Shown: positions 27,553-35,183, counted from the stretch's first letter. The stretch is 43,667 bases of DNA from CAZHFW01 sp964531675 (GCA_964531675.1 CAZHFW010000028.1:1-43667), one strand, 5' to 3'. Made by a program: numbers and translations. Notes: generated by a model from the letters alone, not told the origin.

Positions 27553-29009
27553 CGCCGCACCTCCACACCCGCTTCCGCGAGCCCCCGCTTCACCTCACCG
27601 ACCTGATACACGCCGTCGTGAAAAATGCTCGCCGCCAAGACCGCGTCCGCGCCCGCCCGCAACGCGTCCACCAGATGCTCAGGCCCCGACGCGCCCCCCG
27701 ACGCGATCACCGGCACACGCACGCGCCCCGCGATCGCCCCCAGAAGCTCCGTGTCGTACCCATGCCCCGTCCCATCGCGGTCCCAGCTCGTCAGCAGGAT
27801 CTCGCCCGCCCCAAGCTCCGCCGCCTCCGACGCCCACACCACCGCATCCTTCCCCGTCCGCGTCTTCCCCGAGTGCGTCACCACTTCCCACCCGCCGCCC
27901 TCGCGCCGCGCCGCATCCAGCGCCAGCACCACGCACTGACGCCCGAACCGCTCCGCAAGCTCACGCAGGATCTCAGGCCTCGCCACCGCCGCGGTGTTCA
28001 CGCCCACCTTGTCCGCCCCCGCATCCAGCAGCCGCTTGGCATCCTCCTCCGCGCGCACGCCCCCGCCCACTGTGAGCGGAATCGACAACACCCGACGCAC
28101 CGCCCGCACCGTCTCCGCCGCCGTCTTCCTCCCCTCAGGCGTCGCCGACACATCCAGAATCACCAGCTCATCAGCGCCCTGCCGCTCATACTCCGCCGCC
28201 CGCGCCGCCGGATCACCCGCGTCCCGCAAGCCCTGAAACTTCACACCCTTCACGATCCGCCCATCCCGCACATCCAGGCACGGGATCACGCGCGACGCCA
28301 GCACACCCTTGCTCGCACCAAGCGGAGGCGACGCCGACGCCGCAGCCTTCGGATCCACCGCCACGCCCGACATCACGAGCCACCGCGCCAAAAGCGTCCT
28401 TCCCCACGCGCCCGAAAGCTCCGGATGGAACTGCGTGAAGAGCAACGTCCCCTTCTGAATCGCCGCCGCCAGCGTCTGGCCATGCGTCGTCACCGACACC
28501 GACCAGCCCTGCCTCGCAAGCTCCTCGGGCTCCGTGAACGCATACGAGTTCGCGTAGTACCCATACCCCGCTTCGACATGCCCCTGCCCCCAGGGACGCA
28601 CCAGATTCCAGCCCATCTGAGGCACCCGCACGCCCTGACCCGTCAGCCGCCGCACCACGCCATCGACAACACCCAGCCCCGCCGCGCCGGGCGTCTCCTC
28701 ACTCCCCCGCGCCAGCACCTGCATCCCGAGGCAGATCCCCAGCGTCGCGTTCCCCGCCGCGATCCGCTCACGCAGCACATCCACCAGCCCCGCCTCGCGG
28801 AGCGACGCCATCGCGTGCCCGAACGAGCCCACGCCAGGCAGCACCACCGCCACCGCGTCCCGCACCTCCGCGACATCCCGCGCCAGCGCCCAACCCGCAC
28901 CGACCCGGTCCAGCGACGCCCCCACCGACGCCAGATTCGCCGCGCCCGTCGGCACCACGATCACGCCCGGCTTCCCCGCGCCCGTGCTCTTCCCCGCGCC
29001 CATGCTCAT
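27549..29009 (-). CDS. hisHF: Imidazole glycerol phosphate synthase, single-chain HisH-HisF
   Basis: 486 residues. Residues ~14-212 are the glutamine amidotransferase HisH, with nucleophile Cys93 in GICLGMQ and His195/Glu197 in TQFHPELSG. After a ~20-residue Ala/Ser/Pro linker, residues ~236-486 are HisF with Asp in IPCLDVRDG (about 246) and VLALDA (about 365). The domain order equals the yeast HIS7 protein; bacteria usually keep separate subunits. Overlaps hisB (ATGA) upstream and hisAIE (ATGA) downstream. A longer upstream open frame belongs to the hisB shadow. Confidence 0.94.
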   Translation of the reverse strand: MSMGAGKSTGAGKPGVIVVPTGAANLASVGASLDRVGAGWALARDVAEVRDAVAVVLPGVGSFGHAMASLREAGLVDVLRERIAAGNATLGICLGMQVLARGSEETPGAAGLGVVDGVVRRLTGQGVRVPQMGWNLVRPWGQGHVEAGYGYYANSYAFTEPEELARQGWSVSVTTHGQTLAAAIQKGTLLFTQFHPELSGAWGRTLLARWLVMSGVAVDPKAAASASPPLGASKGVLASRVIPCLDVRDGRIVKGVKFQGLRDAGDPAARAAEYERQGADELVILDVSATPEGRKTAAETVRAVRRVLSIPLTVGGGVRAEEDAKRLLDAGADKVGVNTAAVARPEILRELAERFGRQCVVLALDAARREGGGWEVVTHSGKTRTGKDAVVWASEAAELGAGEILLTSWDRDGTGHGYDTELLGAIAGRVRVPVIASGGASGPEHLVDALRAGADAVLAASIFHDGVYQVGEVKRGLAEAGVEVRR

Positions 29010-29635
29010 GACAACGTCCCCTTGGTGCTGGGCATGATCGCCGTCCCGTCCCGCTCCACCGCTTGCCGCAGCGCCAGCGCCGTCGCCTTGAATGCCGCCT
29101 CCGCCTTGTGGTGGTCGTTCCCGCCCACCAGCACATCCACGTGCAAGGTCATCCGCGCCGTCGTCGCCATCGACGCCAGCACGTGCGAAATGTTCTCGCA
29201 CGCCAGCGTCCCGATCATCTGACGCCCAAGCCCAAGCTCCACCCGCGCGTAAGGCCTCCCCGAGAAATCCACCACCGCGCGCGCCAGCGCCTCGTCAAGC
29301 GGCGCATACGCCGACCCGAAGCGTCGGATGCCCCGCCGCTCTCCCAGCGCCTGATCGAAGGCCTGCCCGAGCGCCAGCCCGCAATCCTCCGCGGTGTGGT
29401 GATCATCGATGTGCAGATCACCCGTGCACGCCAGGTCCAGATCGAACCGCGCGTGATGCGCCAGCGCCGTGAGCATGTGATCCAGGAACCCGATCCCCGT
29501 TCGGATGTTCGTCTGGCCCGAACCATCCAGGTCAAGCCTCAGCGTGATGTCCGTCTCCCGCGTCTTGCGCTTGATCTCCGCAACCCGCGCCGCCCTGTTC
29601 CCGTTCGTGCTCGCCTTGTCCCCGTTCGTGCTCAT
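29006..29635 (-). CDS. hisB: Imidazoleglycerol-phosphate dehydratase
   Basis: 209 residues, the monofunctional form without an N-terminal phosphatase. The first ~20 residues are a low-complexity extension (MSTNGDKASTNGN). The manganese-binding motifs GFLDHMLTALAHHA, DDHHTAEDCGLALG and GGNDHHKAEAAFKA are intact. The missing phosphatase function is accounted for by the HAD domain fused to HisC in the preceding gene. ATGA overlaps at both ends. Confidence 0.96.
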   Translation of the reverse strand: MSTNGDKASTNGNRAARVAEIKRKTRETDITLRLDLDGSGQTNIRTGIGFLDHMLTALAHHARFDLDLACTGDLHIDDHHTAEDCGLALGQAFDQALGERRGIRRFGSAYAPLDEALARAVVDFSGRPYARVELGLGRQMIGTLACENISHVLASMATTARMTLHVDVLVGGNDHHKAEAAFKATALALRQAVERDGTAIMPSTKGTLS

Positions 29636-31395
29636 GGCAAAAGCTCCTCAAGCTCCGCGATACGCTCCAGAACCCGCGCCGCCCCCGCCCGCAGGAGCGT
29701 CTCCCGCGCCGCCGTCCTGCTCGCCGGATCCGCCGCCTCTCCGGGCTGCACCACGCCCAAAGGCACAACCCCCGCGCCCCGGGCGCAGCGCACGTCATCC
29801 ACCGTGTCCCCGATCATCCACGCGCTCCGCACCGAAAGCCGCCGCAGCGCCTTCAGCGCCGGATCAGGCATCGGCTTCAGCGCCGCATCCTCCATGCACA
29901 CCAACGTGCGGAACAGGGGAAGCACGCCCTTCTCCGCCAGGAAACGCATCGCATCCGCCCTCGGCCTTCCCGTCACGATCGCCAACGGCAGCCGCAGCGC
30001 CAGCCGCTTGAGCACCCGCACATCACAAAGCAGCGTCTCCGTCGCGCGCAGCCCGGGCTTCTCTTCCGTCCCCTGATAGATCCGCTCGAACGCCGCCGTC
30101 ACCTCGTCAAGGCCGCGCTCCACGCCCTTCCGCGCCAGCAGCCTCTGCGAGAGCGCCCAGTCGTTGTTGGCGTTCCCCTCCGCCTTCGCCGCCGTGATCT
30201 GCTCAGGCGTCACCTCCACCCCGAAGCTCGCGCACGTCTCGATGATCGCCCTTCGATACGAACCGCTCACATCCGCCAGCACCCCATCCAGATCAAACAA
30301 CAACGCCTCAGGCTCCAGCGCCGCGTTCAGCCCCGACGCCAGCCTCATGAACGCCTCAGGCTCGCCCGGACACGTGATCCGCAACGTCCCCTTGAGCTCG
30401 GGCCTCGACCCGAACCGCCGCACCAGAATCCCAAGCCCCGCCAGCGCGTCCCGCGTCCAGCGATCATCACGAACCGCGCCCGCCTCGAACCGCGCCAGCA
30501 CGAAGTTGCCCTGCGACCGCGCAGCCTTCACCCCAAGCCTTCCGAGCTGCCCCGCGAGAATCTCGCGCTCCCGCTTCACGTTCGCGACGTACCCCTCCGT
30601 CCGCGTCTGATCCGCCCGCAGCCGATCCAGCGCCATCGCGATCGAAGGCCCCGAAACCGCGTAAGGCCCGCCCGTCGCGCGCAACCAGCCAATCACCCGC
30701 GCATCACCGAAGCAGTACCCCACCCGAAGCCCCGCCAAGCCCCACGCCTTGGAAAGCGTGCGGAACGCGACGACATTGGGATACCGCAGCGCCAATCCCG
30801 TCAGCGCTTCATCCGCAAACTCTTCATACGCGCCGTCGAGCAGAATCAGGCACTTCGGGAACCGCGCCGCCAAACGCTCGACGTCCGCCGTGCTCGCCAC
30901 CAGCCCCGTCGGGTTGTTCGGGCTCACGACCGCGATCGCCGCGGTCCGCTCGTTCACGCTTGCTTCAATCGCGTCGATCGGAAAAGGCCCCTCCCACCAG
31001 GGCACCTCCACCACCGTCCCGCCCGTGAGCCGCGCCGACCTTGGGATCATCTCAAACGTCGGCGTCGCGGTCACCAGTTCCCGCCCGGGCCCGATCATCG
31101 CCCGGCACGCCCGATCAAGCCCATCATCCGCACCCGCCGTCACCAGCACCATCGACGCCGCACACCCGATCCGCGCCGCCAGCTCACGCTCGAGCTCCGC
31201 CGCGCTCGGATACGACCGCACCCGCTCCACCCCCGCCCGCCGCGCCGCCTCAAACACCTCCACCGGCGGCACAACCCCCTCATTCCCATCCAACCGCAGA
31301 TCCACAGGCTGCAGCACAGGCTCCGTCGAGTAAGGCAAAAGCCCCTCCACCGCCCCCACAGGCCGCACCAAAAGCTCCCGCTCACCCGCACCCAT
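29632..31395 (-). CDS. hisC: HisC aminotransferase fused to HAD phosphatase (putative histidinol-phosphatase)
   Basis: 587 residues. Residues ~15-355 are a class I/II PLP aminotransferase of the HisC group: SPNNPTG, LLDGAYEEFA, and the PLP lysine in RTLSKAWGLAGLRVGY (about 216). From ~360 is a HAD-superfamily hydrolase with all four motifs: FDLDGVLADVSG (about 367), IVTGRP, LKPMPDP and MIGDTVDDVRCA. HisC makes histidinol phosphate and the operon has no other HisN or HisB-N phosphatase, so I infer that the HAD half performs the next step. The start at MGAGERELL is supported by AAGGAG a few bases upstream. Confidence 0.9.
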   Translation of the reverse strand: MGAGERELLVRPVGAVEGLLPYSTEPVLQPVDLRLDGNEGVVPPVEVFEAARRAGVERVRSYPSAAELERELAARIGCAASMVLVTAGADDGLDRACRAMIGPGRELVTATPTFEMIPRSARLTGGTVVEVPWWEGPFPIDAIEASVNERTAAIAVVSPNNPTGLVASTADVERLAARFPKCLILLDGAYEEFADEALTGLALRYPNVVAFRTLSKAWGLAGLRVGYCFGDARVIGWLRATGGPYAVSGPSIAMALDRLRADQTRTEGYVANVKREREILAGQLGRLGVKAARSQGNFVLARFEAGAVRDDRWTRDALAGLGILVRRFGSRPELKGTLRITCPGEPEAFMRLASGLNAALEPEALLFDLDGVLADVSGSYRRAIIETCASFGVEVTPEQITAAKAEGNANNDWALSQRLLARKGVERGLDEVTAAFERIYQGTEEKPGLRATETLLCDVRVLKRLALRLPLAIVTGRPRADAMRFLAEKGVLPLFRTLVCMEDAALKPMPDPALKALRRLSVRSAWMIGDTVDDVRCARGAGVVPLGVVQPGEAADPASRTAARETLLRAGAARVLERIAELEELLP

Positions 31396-31440
31396 GACCA
31401 CTCCTTCCAACCCGTAGCACCCCGCGACCCTCATGCCCCC

Positions 31441-31535
31441 GTCTCTCCGTCGCTTCTTCGCTTCTTCGCTCCGTGCCTCCGTCCCTCCGTGCCTTCGTGA
31501 CTTCGTGACTTCGTGCCTTCGTGCCTTCGTGCCTC
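31441..31535 (-). repeat. Octamer repeat array inside the his operon, consensus GGCACGAA
   Basis: On the coding strand about ten degenerate 8-nt units (GGCACGAA, GTCACGAA, GGCACGGA, GGGACGGA, GCGAAGAA) fill most of the 144-bp gap between hisG and hisC. It lies outside the genes as called. This is the only non-overlapping junction in the operon downstream of hisG. Confidence 0.85.
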
Positions 31536-31539
31536 CCCC

Positions 31540-32415
31540 TCACGCCATCAACTGCGCCAGCCCCGACACCACAATGTCCGTCCCGCCCTTGGCCTTGATC
31601 TCGACCAGGAGCTTGGCCAGCACATCGCGAGGCACCGCCGCCTTCACCGCGTACCCGCGCTTGCCGTGCAGCGTCGAGATCGTCGGCTCCCGCATGCAAG
31701 GCAGCGCCGCGCACACCGCGTCGAGCTGCTCCGCCGACACGTTCACTTCGATCATCACCCGCTTGCGCGCATCCAGCACGCTCCGCAGAATCGTCACCAG
31801 ATCCTCCGCAAAACGCCGCTTCTGCGGATCATCGAGCGACCGCGCATTCGCGTAAAGACGCGTGCTGCTCCGTGTCAGCTCCGCGAACACCTTCAGGTTG
31901 TTCGCCTCCAGCGTCGCGCCCGATGCCGCCACATCCACGATGCAGTCCGCATCCTCGGGCGGGAACACTTCCGTCGCCCCGAACGACCGCACGAACGTCG
32001 CGTTGAGCTTCTCCTTGGCGATCCACGCCCGCGTCAGCCGCTCGTACTCGCTGGCCACCACGAGCTTGCGATCCCGAGGCAGGAACCCGTTCACGAGCAG
32101 CTCCGTCGGCGCCGCCGCCACCAGCCGCACCGGATCAAGCCCCGTGTCCAGAAGCTCCACCACATCCGAACCGAGCTCCGCGACCCAGTCGCCGCCCGCA
32201 AAGCCCAGATCCCGGCTCCCCGCCGCCAGCATCTCGATGATGTTCTGAGGCTTGAGGATCTTGGTCTCCACCGGATCGGTGAACCCCGGAATCACCAGCG
32301 CCGGGCGATACCCCCGCGCCGTCGTACGGACCTGCATCCCCGCATCGCCAAGGAGCTTGAAGAGCTGCTCCTGCATCCGACCCTTGGGCAAACCGACGCG
32401 AATCGTCCCGCTCAT
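31540..32415 (-). CDS. hisG: ATP phosphoribosyltransferase, long form
   Basis: 291 residues, the first enzyme of the histidine pathway. The catalytic core starts IRVGLPKGRMQEQLFKLL and contains DADCIVDVAASGATLEANNL. The C-terminal ~75 residues (VMIEVNVSAEQLDAVCAALPCMREPTIS...) form the regulatory HisG_C domain, so this is the long hexameric type that is normally inhibited directly by histidine and needs no HisZ. A purine-rich AAAAGGGA lies upstream of its ATG. It is preceded by the leader peptide and terminator hairpin. Confidence 0.96.
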   Translation of the reverse strand: MSGTIRVGLPKGRMQEQLFKLLGDAGMQVRTTARGYRPALVIPGFTDPVETKILKPQNIIEMLAAGSRDLGFAGGDWVAELGSDVVELLDTGLDPVRLVAAAPTELLVNGFLPRDRKLVVASEYERLTRAWIAKEKLNATFVRSFGATEVFPPEDADCIVDVAASGATLEANNLKVFAELTRSSTRLYANARSLDDPQKRRFAEDLVTILRSVLDARKRVMIEVNVSAEQLDAVCAALPCMREPTISTLHGKRGYAVKAAVPRDVLAKLLVEIKAKGGTDIVVSGLAQLMA

Positions 32416-32481
32416 GGCTCAGTCCCTTTTCTGACCTCGGCCGATGCACGGCCCAGTTGGTCTCAACGCCCGATGTATTCC

Positions 32482-32513
32482 AAAACGAAAAACGCCGGCC
32501 TCAGGGGCCGGCG
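32482..32513 (-). terminator. Terminator hairpin of the putative his attenuator
   Basis: On the minus strand an 8-bp stem CGCCGGCC/GGCCGGCG with loop CCTGA is followed by TTTTTCGTTTT. It lies between the His-rich leader ORF and hisG. It could also serve as the terminator of tRNA-Gly. Confidence 0.88.
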
Positions 32514-32579
32514 CCGATCCAAGCGTGCTTGTGGTCTCATCTGACCTTCTCGCGCTCGATCACCGGGCCCCGTGTCGGG
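32504..32579 (-). promoter_or_regulatory. Competing antiterminator pairing in the his leader
   Basis: In the RNA, CCGGCCCC (32511 to 32504), which includes most of the terminator's 5' arm, can pair with GGGGCC(C)GG (32571 to 32563), the last codons of the leader peptide, with one bulged C. That second segment can instead form a small hairpin CCCG-ACA-CGGG (32579 to 32569) just after the His codons. A ribosome stalled on His codons would cover the CCCG arm and free the antiterminator. This is drawn by eye, without energy calculation. Confidence 0.6.
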
Positions 32580-32616
32580 ACTTGCCGTGGTGATGATGCG
32601 CGTGATGCAGGGTCAT
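32560..32616 (-). CDS. Histidine-rich leader peptide (putative hisL)
   Basis: An 18-codon ORF, MTLHHAHHHHGKSRHGAR, with seven His residues, six of them within codons 4-10. It ends 46 nt before the terminator hairpin and 144 nt before hisG. This is the layout of transcription-attenuation leader peptides of his operons (E. coli hisL has seven consecutive His). No Shine-Dalgarno sequence is possible in the usual place: only 7 nt separate the ATG from the tRNA-Gly 3' end, so after tRNA processing the message would be almost leaderless. Confidence 0.72.
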   Translation of the reverse strand: MTLHHAHHHHGKSRHGAR

Positions 32617-32623
32617 GTTCGAA

Positions 32624-32695
32624 AGCGGGCGAAGGGACTTGAACCCTCGACTTTCACGTTGGCAACGTGACGCTCTACCACTGAGCTACGCCCGC
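32624..32695 (-). tRNA. tRNA-Gly (anticodon GCC)
   Basis: 72-nt cloverleaf on the minus strand: acceptor GCGGGCG/CGCCCGC, anticodon loop TTGCCAA (anticodon GCC), discriminator U. No CCA encoded. It lies between a good promoter and the His-rich leader ORF, so it appears to be the first element of the his transcript. Confidence 0.95.
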
Positions 32696-32750
32696 GACTT
32701 GTCAGCCCGGAAGGGTTTTGCTCGGGTGAGCACCCATCAGAGCGGGAGTG

Positions 32751-32779
32751 AACATAGACCGCCCCATCGCCCGTGTCAA
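32751..32779 (-). promoter_or_regulatory. Sigma-70-like promoter for tRNA-Gly and the his operon
   Basis: Minus strand TTGACA (32774-32779, full consensus), 17-bp spacer, TATGTT (32751-32756). The predicted start is about 32744, roughly 50 nt before the tRNA. No other convincing promoter is seen between here and hisG. Confidence 0.7.
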
Positions 32780-32890
32780 CGTCACCCAGACTTCCAGCGA
32801 CATCGACCCGCCGATGAGGCCTCCCCGGATCGGCCGGAACCCTCCCGGACTTCAGCCCGGGGCTCCCTGCCAGATCCCGGAGACCGGGAA

Positions 32891-32924
32891 CCCCGCCCCA
32901 AGAAGACCTTCTTCCGGGGCGGGG
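32891..32924 (-). terminator. GC-rich hairpin after the pseudopilin gene
   Basis: CCCCGCCCC and GGGGCGGGG arms enclose a smaller AAGAA/TTCTT stem, 12 bp after the pseudopilin stop. No clear T-run follows on the minus strand, so it is a terminator-like structure of uncertain strength. Confidence 0.45.
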
Positions 32925-32936
32925 GGCAACCACAAA

Positions 32937-33872
32937 TCACTTATTGGCCGTCAGGCTCCAGTCCGCGCGGTCGGCCTGGTCGGACCAGTTCCGCATGTCG
33001 TTGAGCTGCTGCCAGCCCTTGACGTCGCAGTGGCCGTCGAACAGGGCGGTGACCGCCTTGCCGCCGTACCGCAGGGACACGTTGCCGCTGGTCGCCGCGG
33101 CGTCCGTGGCCGAATAGGCCTGGCTCCACAGCCGACCAGTGAACTGGCCGTAGTAAGGGGAGCTGACCGAGTGGAAGCCTTCCGGAGCGCCCAGGGTGGG
33201 CACCAGGGCCGAGGGATCCCAGCGCGAGGACACGAAGGTCATCAGCTGCGTGGGACGCACCGGCTCGTCGATCCGCCGCACATACGGGCGGCCGTAGAGC
33301 CGCTGCTGGATCGCGTCGAACTGCCGGTGCTGGCTCAGGCTGCTCCCGCCCACGAAGGCCACGTTCATCCCCATCGAGGGATACACGCTGACCACGTAGC
33401 GGTAGTCCTTCCCGCTGGCCGCGTAGTCCGAGTCAGACCGCACCGCCGAGAGAAGCTTGGGGTCGAAGTACATCGACTGGAAGTTGTAGTCCATGTACGA
33501 CAGGAGCCGCCACGGATACCGCTGGGCTTCCTGGAGGTCCGTGATCGGACGCCCCGCGTTATCGACCACGTTCATCTGGGCGATCATCTGCTCCGTGGGA
33601 TAGCCCACGATGACGTCGCCCTTGTTCTGATCCGCGTACATCGCGAAGGCGACCATCATCTGCTGGCCACCAGCAAGCTCCCGGGTCTGCCGGCCAAGCA
33701 TCCGAGCCTTGCCAAGAGCAGGCAGCAGAATGCCGATCAGCAGCGCGATGATCGCGATCACAACCAGAAGTTCAATCAGTGTGAACCCGGCGTGACCGGG
33801 GAGGCAGGAGGCGGGCGGGTTGCCGACTCTTTTGTCATTTTGGAAGATTTTGGTTGCCACGGTGTATATCAT
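32937..33872 (-). CDS. Type II secretion/prepilin-type pseudopilin
   Basis: 311 residues from MIYTVATKIFQNDKR, chosen because GGAGG (33883-33887) lies 10 nt upstream; a TTG at 33896 is an alternative. The prepilin site AGFTLIELLVVIAIIALLIG follows a ~28-residue leader, longer than average. The C-terminal part includes LRYGGKAVTALFDGHCDV, the planctomycete pattern near the end of such proteins (an F-D-G-H motif). Likely an exported, membrane-anchored pseudopilin-like protein of unassigned role. Divergent from the secreted dockerin-tailed protein. Confidence 0.85.
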   Translation of the reverse strand: MIYTVATKIFQNDKRVGNPPASCLPGHAGFTLIELLVVIAIIALLIGILLPALGKARMLGRQTRELAGGQQMMVAFAMYADQNKGDVIVGYPTEQMIAQMNVVDNAGRPITDLQEAQRYPWRLLSYMDYNFQSMYFDPKLLSAVRSDSDYAASGKDYRYVVSVYPSMGMNVAFVGGSSLSQHRQFDAIQQRLYGRPYVRRIDEPVRPTQLMTFVSSRWDPSALVPTLGAPEGFHSVSSPYYGQFTGRLWSQAYSATDAAATSGNVSLRYGGKAVTALFDGHCDVKGWQQLNDMRNWSDQADRADWSLTANK

Positions 33873-34007
33873 CGGACATGATCCTCCGGATTTCAAGTAT
33901 TCAGTACTCGGAAATCCAGAGATTTCGGAAAGATGAGACTGAGTCGCAACGGTAGCCTACCCTTTCATTCCGGACCAGACTCTTCCCCATCTTTCCACAG
34001 TCCACAC

Positions 34008-34023
34008 GCCCGGAAATCCGGGC
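34008..34023 (+). promoter_or_regulatory. Leader hairpin before the dockerin-tailed gene
   Basis: Perfect inverted repeat GCCCGG-AAAT-CCGGGC, 8 bp ahead of the GGAGG ribosome-binding site (34032-34036) of the gene at 34045. It could stabilise or modulate the mRNA 5' end. A second short palindrome (GAAATC-CAGA-GATTTC, 33911-33926) lies in the same divergent region. Confidence 0.4.
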
Positions 34024-34044
34024 ACTCTTTCGGAGGGAACGTCG

Positions 34045-35070
34045 ATGCACCTGCAGAACCTGCGCTCTTCTTCAGCCCTCGCCATGCTGCTTTCCATCGC
34101 GGGCGTCGCCTCAGCATCGGACATCTCGGTCAACTATGGCCCCCCCACCGGTGACCGCTGGATGTACCCCTTCGGCAGCACCGGCACCGAGCTCAGGGCC
34201 CCCGCCTTCGCCACCCCCGGCCAGAGCTTCTTCGATGACCGCGACTCCGAGTTCCTGGTCTTCTGGGACACCGACGGATCGAACAACATCCCCTCGGGCC
34301 TCGGTGCGGAACAGTACCGCATCAAGTCCGCCCGCGTCACGGTCGTGATCTCCTCCGACCTGACCTTCCAGTACGACCCCTCCGCGGACACCGTCCGCAA
34401 CTTCCTCCCCACCTCCGACCCCAACTACGTGGCCGACGCCGACCCGGGCAAGCCCATTGAGTTGTTCGGCGTGGGCTTCCGCGGGATCTACCAGAGCCAG
34501 GAGTTCCAGGAAAACTCCCCCTTCCCCTTCGGCTCCATGACCAAGGGCACCCGCAACGCCTACCCCGCTGTCTTTGACGAGGCCGGCACCCCCACCGACG
34601 TCGCCAACGACATCATGAACCAGGTCGACCACGCCCCCTTCGCGCTGGCCACCACCGACGCGGTCGCCCCCGGCGCCCTGGTGCCCTCCGGCAGCACCAT
34701 GACCTTTGACGTCTCCCTCTGCGACACCGCGGTCCGCAACTACATCGCCCGTGCGCTCAACGCTGGCCGTCTGTACTTCCTCGTCACCACCCTCCAGCCC
34801 GGCGATGGCGGCCCCGGCGGCGGCACCGGCGTCACCTACCCCGACTTTGTGACCAAGGAGACCTTCCCCGCCCTGGCCCCGCAGCTCTCCCTCTCCGTCA
34901 GCATCGGCAGCGCCGCCGACATCACCGGCAACGGCGAAGTCGACCTCGAAGACTTCTTCGCCTTCTTCAACGCCTTCGACAACAACACGCCCGAAGCCGA
35001 CGTCAACCTCGACTGCCAGATCGATCTGGCCGACTTCTTCGACTTCTTCAACGCCTTCGACGCAGGCTGA
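34045..35070 (+). CDS. Secreted protein with C-terminal dockerin-like calcium-binding module
   Basis: 341 residues. A signal peptide (ALAMLLSIAGVASAS) is followed by a ~260-residue beta-rich domain of unknown type. The last ~50 residues hold two EF-hand-like repeats: DITGNGEVDLEDFFAFFNAFD and DVNLDCQIDLADFFDFFNAFD, with Asp/Asn/Glu at calcium positions. This tail matches the dockerin-like modules found at the C-terminus of many exported Phycisphaerales proteins. I infer that it is a targeting or docking tag. A strong terminator follows. Confidence 0.85.
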   Translation: MHLQNLRSSSALAMLLSIAGVASASDISVNYGPPTGDRWMYPFGSTGTELRAPAFATPGQSFFDDRDSEFLVFWDTDGSNNIPSGLGAEQYRIKSARVTVVISSDLTFQYDPSADTVRNFLPTSDPNYVADADPGKPIELFGVGFRGIYQSQEFQENSPFPFGSMTKGTRNAYPAVFDEAGTPTDVANDIMNQVDHAPFALATTDAVAPGALVPSGSTMTFDVSLCDTAVRNYIARALNAGRLYFLVTTLQPGDGGPGGGTGVTYPDFVTKETFPALAPQLSLSVSIGSAADITGNGEVDLEDFFAFFNAFDNNTPEADVNLDCQIDLADFFDFFNAFDAG

Positions 35071-35125
35071 TCCGACGGGGCGATTGCCCCTCGACCACTT
35101 CGACGCTCTCTCGAAGCTGTTCTCC

Positions 35126-35164
35126 CTCGAGCCCGGGCTGTCTGCCGGGCTCGAGTCTTTTTTT
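35126..35164 (+). terminator. Rho-independent terminator of the dockerin-tailed gene
   Basis: Perfect 11-bp stem CTCGAGCCCGG/CCGGGCTCGAG with 8-nt loop, followed by TCTTTTTTT (35156-35164). Confidence 0.95.
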
Positions 35165-35183
35165 GCCCGCCGTCACAGCGTTC

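Noticed and set aside
25366..27606. 746-codon open frame on the plus strand
   Set aside because: It is antisense to hisD and hisAIE; its composition is Pro/Arg/Ala/Ser-rich without any domain, as expected from G/C-rich third positions of the real genes.
31441..31535. CRISPR-like array in the hisG-hisC gap
   Set aside because: Units are 8 nt and contiguous, without spacers; it is a simple tandem repeat.
34920..35070. PEP-CTERM sorting signal at the end of the secreted protein
   Set aside because: No PEP motif, membrane helix or basic tail; the repeats are EF-hand/dockerin-like.
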